The notes below the pieces were generated by a model that had not been told where the DNA came from, ran no database searches, and saw only the letters and a list, made by a program, of their open reading frames with translations. This document shows positions 60,294 to 64,000 of a stretch of 64,000 bases of DNA, one piece after another (the first letter of the stretch is position 1; every line of letters starts with the position of its first letter). The stretch covers positions 2,046,001 to 2,110,000 of the forward strand of contig NZ_CP107913.1 in the NCBI RefSeq assembly GCF_036014115.1. Reading direction: 5' to 3'. The translations under genes were made by a program, and so were the position numbers. The DNA comes from Streptomyces sp. NBC_00448. Its GTDB lineage: Bacteria; Actinomycetota; Actinomycetes; Streptomycetales; Streptomycetaceae.

Positions 60294-60344
60294 GAGGAGG
60301 CCCTCGCCGGGATGCGCGCCGCACGACCCGGCGAGGGCCTCCTC
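60294..60344 (+). terminator. 18-bp-stem hairpin downstream of the lamin-tail gene
   Basis: Perfect 18-bp stem (60294-60311 with 60327-60344, GAGGAGGCCCTCGCCGGG and complement) with a 15-base loop, 143 bases past the stop. Other than this and the SRPBCC stub, 60152-60899 shows no gene. Confidence 0.7.
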
Positions 60345-60564
60345 GACCGGCCCGGCCGGATCAGTCACCGGACGGACGCGGACGTCGCCCTCTCCCGCCG
60401 GGGCGACCTCAAGGGTTCCCCGCCCAGTTCCAGGGCCACCCCCGCGCCCGGGGCACCGGTCTTCCGGCGGTAACCGGCGACCCTTCGTACCCTCGACAAA
60501 GGCCCGCAGATCCTCGGTGCGTGCGTACGTGTGGGCGGAATGCGGATTCCCCTTTGGAGGGGTG

Positions 60565-60852
60565 ATGGCGGTTCGGTACCAACTGATCGAGCGGTCCCCG
60601 CGGCAGGTGTGGGCCCCGAGACCCCGGTCAGGGGCCTTTGTCTCGCCTGGTCGACCGACCACCCGGGCGGCGGGGTCCACGGCGCCCCCGGTGCCAACGC
60701 CTCCCGCGCCGCTCCGCGGGCCCCACCACCCGAATCATGAGCGGCTCCGCCCGACGCGTACTGCGACCGGCCCGCTCCTCTCCGCAATGATCCAGGGCCG
60801 GCCTGCCGGCTCAGCACTCGCGCCCGGCAGGTCGGCACCGCCTTCGTCGTAG
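60565..60852 (+). pseudogene. SRPBCC-family stub (N-terminal 16 codons then unrelated frame)
   Basis: GGAGG followed by ATG opens MAVRYQLIERSPRQVW, the usual first strand of START/SRPBCC polyketide-cyclase-like proteins. The next residue onward (APRPRSGAF) no longer fits, although the frame stays open to 60852. Probably a deletion just after codon 16. Confidence 0.45.
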
Positions 60853-60899
60853 CCTGGTCAGGAACGGCGCTGTCCTAGCCTCCCGCGAAGGGGGAAACC

Positions 60900-62198
60900 G
60901 TGGACACGGACCGAGAGGCCGGTGGGCGGGCCATGCTCGCCGACCTGCTGGACGCCAGCCACCTCATGCCGCTCGACGCGGTCGCGGACAAGGCGAGCGA
61001 GTTCGCCCGGGCCGCCGGCTTCACCGACGTGCTCATCTACGTGGCTGACGTCACTCGCTATCAACTGCACCTGCTGGCCGGAAAGGACGGTGCCCCGCCG
61101 GGGAGCGACACGGACATCCGGATCGAGGGCACCGCTGCCGGCCGGGCGTACCAGTACGGGCGCTCGATCTCCGCCGTGCCGCACGAAGCGGCACAGACGG
61201 AATGGTGGCTCCCACTGGTGGACGGCACCGAACGCCTGGGTGCGCTGCGCGTGTGTTCCGCATACGACGACGACCGCGCCCGTGAGGACGCCGACCGTCT
61301 CGCCGCACTGCTCGCCCTGCTGATCGTCGCCAAGCGCACCTCCAGCGACACCCTGGCCCGGCTGACCCGGACGGAGCCGATGACCATCGCAGCGGAGATG
61401 GCGTGGAACCTGATGCCGCCGAGCACGTACGCCGACGGACGCGTCGTGATCTCCGCGGCGCTGGAGCCGGCCTACCGGATCAGCGGAGACGTGTACGAGT
61501 ACGCGCTCGACGGTCCCCTGGTGCATCTGACCCTCTTCGACGCGATGGGGCACGACACGGCCGCAGGGCTGTGCGGGGCGCTGGCGCTGGGCGCCTGCCG
61601 CAACGCCCGCCGCCAGGGGGCCGGGCTCGTCGCCAAGGGCGAGGCCGTGGAAGCCGCGCTCGTCGATCAGTACGAGCACCGTCGGTACGTGACCGGAATC
61701 CTCGCCACCCTCGACACCCGAACCGGTGTGCTGAGCTGGATCAACCGCGGCCACCATCCGCCCATCCTCATCCGAGGCAGCCGCTGGAGCAGCCACCTGC
61801 AGTGTCCCCCCGGGCATCCCATGGGCACCGAGCTGGGCCTGCCCACCACCGTCTGCCGCGAGCAACTGCAGGCGGGCGACCGGATCGTGCTCTACACCGA
61901 CGGCATCACCGACGCCCACCGCCCCGGGGAAAGCGAGTTCGGCGTCGAGCGCTTCACCGACTTCCTCATCCGCCGGCACGCCGACCAACTGCCGGTCCCG
62001 GAAACCCTGCGCCGCCTCATCCAGGCCGTCATGGACTACCACGACGGAGACCTCCAGGACGACGCCACCGTGTTCATGTGCGAGTGGCTCGGCCCCAGCG
62101 TGGACGACACCGCACCGGCGGCAGCCCTGACCGGTCTGTCGCTCACCGAGCAGCCGCCGGCCCGCCCGCCTGACGTGCGCGGCCGATCCGAGGTCTGA
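60900..62198 (+). CDS. GAF-domain SpoIIE-type PP2C phosphatase
   Basis: 432 residues: N-terminal GAF-like sensor (30-150, AAGFTDVLIYVADVTRYQLHLL) and a C-terminal SpoIIE phosphatase (170-400) with RISGDVYEYALDG, LFDAMGHDTAAG, LYTDGITDA and QDDATVFMCEW metal motifs. Such proteins dephosphorylate anti-anti-sigma factors and so control stress or sporulation sigma factors. GTG start after GGGGG. No partner anti-sigma gene is adjacent. Confidence 0.9.
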   Translation: MDTDREAGGRAMLADLLDASHLMPLDAVADKASEFARAAGFTDVLIYVADVTRYQLHLLAGKDGAPPGSDTDIRIEGTAAGRAYQYGRSISAVPHEAAQTEWWLPLVDGTERLGALRVCSAYDDDRAREDADRLAALLALLIVAKRTSSDTLARLTRTEPMTIAAEMAWNLMPPSTYADGRVVISAALEPAYRISGDVYEYALDGPLVHLTLFDAMGHDTAAGLCGALALGACRNARRQGAGLVAKGEAVEAALVDQYEHRRYVTGILATLDTRTGVLSWINRGHHPPILIRGSRWSSHLQCPPGHPMGTELGLPTTVCREQLQAGDRIVLYTDGITDAHRPGESEFGVERFTDFLIRRHADQLPVPETLRRLIQAVMDYHDGDLQDDATVFMCEWLGPSVDDTAPAAALTGLSLTEQPPARPPDVRGRSEV

Positions 62199-62200
62199 GA

Positions 62201-62365
62201 TCATCCGATCTCCGGTCGTCCCCCCCTGCCGAGTTCCGGTAGGACGCACCCGTCGGCGCCGCGCTGTAAACGAGGACCTCCTCGGCGGACCTTCAAAGGA
62301 TCATTCCAATCCTCGCGGGCCTGCGCGATGTCCTCGGTGGTGCGCCCGACGAAGTTCCGGAACAT
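62201..62365 (-). pseudogene. Pirin-family C-terminal fragment
   Basis: A 54-codon minus-strand frame begins MFRNFVGRTTEDIAQAREDW, closely matching the NFVGRT-x-EEI-x2-AR-x-DW segment of bacterial pirins, and ends in degraded sequence. The N-terminal cupin domain is absent. Confidence 0.5.
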
Positions 62366-62486
62366 ACCACGTACTTGTGGACTCTCCCCAGGTCAGAGGG
62401 GTGATGGACCATCGCGGGTCAGCAAACAGCCGGCATTGGTCCGAGGAGGGGCACGAACGATCGCGGCCAGGACTCTCGCACGCGGA

Positions 62487-62972
62487 ATGGGCACGTTCCT
62501 CAAGACCTGCGACCACCCGGAGGCACGCCGGTCGAAGTGCCCGCACCCGTACGCCATCAGGTACCGCGACGCGGCCGGCAAGCAGACGGAGGAGTCCGGC
62601 TTCCCGACCCAGGACGCCGCCGTCGAACGACTGATGGACATCTACACATCCAAGAAGGCCCAACGCCAGAACCGGAGCAGGGCTGAGCAGATCAAGAAGT
62701 ACAGCGCCATGACCTTCGCCGACTACAGCGCCGAGTGGCGTTCAAGCCGGCGGCACCTCGCGCAGGCTTCCCTCCGCCACCTCGACTCGCTCCTCGATCA
62801 CCACCTTCTTCCCGCCTTCGCCAGCCGACGGATGGGCAGCTTCGACCACAAGGTGGTCGACCGCTTCATCCAGTCCATGGAGCGCAACAACGTCGGGCTG
62901 GCGCCACAGGCGAACACGTTCGACAAGCTCAAGTCGATACTGAGGACGTCTACCGCTGCCTTGCTGATCGAA
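62487..62972 (+). pseudogene. Truncated tyrosine-recombinase (phage integrase) fragment
   Basis: The arm-type and core-binding part of an integrase is visible: MGTFLKTCDHPEARRSKCPH, YAIRYRDAAGKQTEESGFPT, MTFADYSAEWRSSRRHL, DHHLLPAFASRRMGSFDHKVV and FDKLKSIL at about codon 152 (62942). A neighbouring frame resumes with EDVYRCLADR, implying a one-base loss near 62943. The catalytic domain (Arg, His-x-x-Arg, Tyr) is missing; the sequence runs into a hydrolase remnant on the other strand. Confidence 0.75.
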
Positions 62973-62974
62973 CC

Positions 62975-63273
62975 GGGCATCAGGTGCCGGTGGACGCGGA
63001 AGGTGATGTCGGCGACCGCATCGCCGAACGAATGCCCCACGACCACAGGTGGCACCTCGGCCCGGTTGGCGAAGTCCTGGACGACCGCGGTGCTGTCCGG
63101 CAGCGGGAGCGTGCCGACGCCGGGCACGGTCGCGCTGGTGGGCATCGGTTCGAGGCGGGGGCCAGTGGCTCGTACGGGGCGGGCTGCTGATGAGAGCCGT
63201 GGACCAGGACGACCGGAGTGTCGGACACGGGACCGTCCGCGCGCTCCGGCGGGCGGTGTGCGGTGTTCGGCAT
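62975..63273 (-). pseudogene. Frameshifted alpha/beta hydrolase fragment
   Basis: ATG 63273 with GAGGAG upstream opens MPNTAHRPPERADGPVSDTP, then PVVLVHGSHQQPAPY. After a frameshift near 63155 a second frame gives PGVGTLPLPDSTAVVQDFA and VPPVVVGHSFGDAVADI (nucleophile elbow GHSFG). The C-terminal half, with the acid and His, is missing at the junction with the integrase fragment. Confidence 0.65.
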
Positions 63274-63343
63274 GGGGTTCTCCTCGGAACTCGTCGGCGT
63301 GTTCGCCTCTGCTTCGAACCGTCTCCCGCATCGATCGCCGGGC

Positions 63344-64000
63344 TCACGCGCCGGCTCGCGCCGGACGGCGGTAATCGCTGGGCCGCGTTCCTTGATCCTT
63401 CTCGGTGGCGACGGCGGAGGCGGAAAGGAGGGTCGCGGCGGCGAGGCTGCCCCAGAGGGCGGCCGAGCCGCGGGAGGCGAGAGCGGTGACGATCGCCGGG
63501 GAGACGGCGAGGCCGAAGCCCGTGGAGAGCTGGAAGCGGGTGAGGGCGCGCCCCAGGACATGGGCCGGGGCGAGGACAGTGACGAGTGCGGTGGCGCTGC
63601 CGGCGTAGATGATCTCGCCGATGGTGCAGACCACGGACACCACGGCGACGGCCGGGGCACCCCAGCCGTGTCCCAGTGAGGTGGCCGCGAGGAAGCCGAG
63701 GTAGGACGCGGCCAGCACCACGCCGGAGAGGGCCAGCACGGTCCGCCGGGAGAAGCGGGACATGAAGACGGTGACCGGAACCTGCAGGGTGACCACCAGC
63801 ACCGTGTTGGCCACGAAAACGGCCCCCGACCACACCGGGGAAGCGTGCAACCGAGTCACCAGGACCAGGGGAAGCGCGATTTCGGGGATGTTGAGGCAGA
63901 AGACGTAGATCACGTTGGCAGCCAGCAGCACGCGCATCCGGGGTGCGGGCTCGTCGTCCCGGTCCTCGGCCGCGGCAGCGGCCGGATACGCGCGCAGACG
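63344..64000 (-). CDS. MFS transporter, C-terminal half (5' end outside window)
   Basis: Six hydrophobic helices follow a cytoplasmic loop (AAAAAEDRDDEPAPRMRV), as in the second half of a 12-helix MFS exporter (LNIPEIALPLVLVTRLHAS, VFMSRFSRRTVLALSGV). The frame stays open to base 64000, so the N-terminal half is beyond the window. Substrate unknown. Confidence 0.82.
   Translation of the reverse strand, partial: RLRAYPAAAAAEDRDDEPAPRMRVLLAANVIYVFCLNIPEIALPLVLVTRLHASPVWSGAVFVANTVLVVTLQVPVTVFMSRFSRRTVLALSGVVLAASYLGFLAATSLGHGWGAPAVAVVSVVCTIGEIIYAGSATALVTVLAPAHVLGRALTRFQLSTGFGLAVSPAIVTALASRGSAALWGSLAAATLLSASAVATEKDQGTRPSDYRRPARAGA

Noticed and set aside
59997..60473. Open frame crossing the 18-bp hairpin
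   Set aside because: Its sequence is explained by the lamin-tail repeats and the terminator arms; no ribosome site or homology.
62201..62486. tRNA or att site beside the integrase remnant
   Set aside because: No cloverleaf or CCA-adjacent T-arm sequence could be recognised on either strand.

Overview
High-GC actinomycete DNA, most likely from Streptomyces or a close relative. The reasons are strong G/C bias at third codon positions, many GTG starts, leaderless promoters, a Tat-exported PhoD, many secreted carbohydrate-active proteins, SpoIIE-type phosphatase and LacI/ROK sugar regulation without a local ABC ATPase. No tRNA, rRNA, CRISPR array or intact mobile element was seen. Nothing was computed; all family assignments come from reading motifs.

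Layout. 1-2.6 kb: end of an srsABC-like phenolic-lipid operon (type III PKS, membrane methyltransferase, flavoprotein hydroxylase). 2.7-9.2 kb: a lipoprotein with a possible haem-binding membrane partner, MsrA, a discoidin-domain protein with PhoD, and a GH87-type alpha-1,3-glucanase. 9.6-17.9 kb: small regulator/target pairs with readable operators, peptide deformylase, pyrE, and a LysR gene beside a 5'-deleted epimerase. 18.2-23.5 kb: G1 glutamic peptidase, a decayed SDR, then a cobalamin riboswitch driving btuFCD and a CbiX-like/ferredoxin protein. 23.5-29 kb: housekeeping and catabolic enzymes.

29-39.3 kb is a mannoside-use locus: ROK kinase, a truncated GH5 mannanase, LacI regulator, sugar ABC importer (two permeases and a binding lipoprotein) and a GH2 beta-mannosidase. 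Four promoters carry related LacI-type operators. The two leftward genes have the operator just downstream of the expected start of transcription. The two rightward genes have it directly against the -35 box. An unrelated patatin-like gene sits inside the locus.

39.5-49.2 kb: two small secreted proteins (a beta/gamma-crystallin type and a four-repeat Cys protein), adenosine deaminase, a TetR/hydrolase pair, an ArsR/MFS pair with a double operator, a VOC protein and a LysR/EamA pair. 49.2-58.8 kb: a second carbohydrate locus with a beta-helix protein, a propeller-like protein with ricin repeats, an AraC regulator, an unassigned TIM-barrel-like hydrolase, and remnants of GH27 and GH3 enzymes. 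59.1-64 kb: a lamin-tail protein, a GAF-SpoIIE phosphatase, a run of broken genes (SRPBCC, pirin, integrase, hydrolase) and a partial MFS transporter.

A theme is gene decay: about nine truncated or frameshifted genes, several still with intact promoters, ribosome sites or terminators. No single wholly new system is proven. The best leads are the two-geometry LacI regulon, the tandem operators before peptide deformylase, the CbiX-ferredoxin fusion under B12 control, and the Cys-repeat protein whose start codon lies in a 12-bp inverted repeat.
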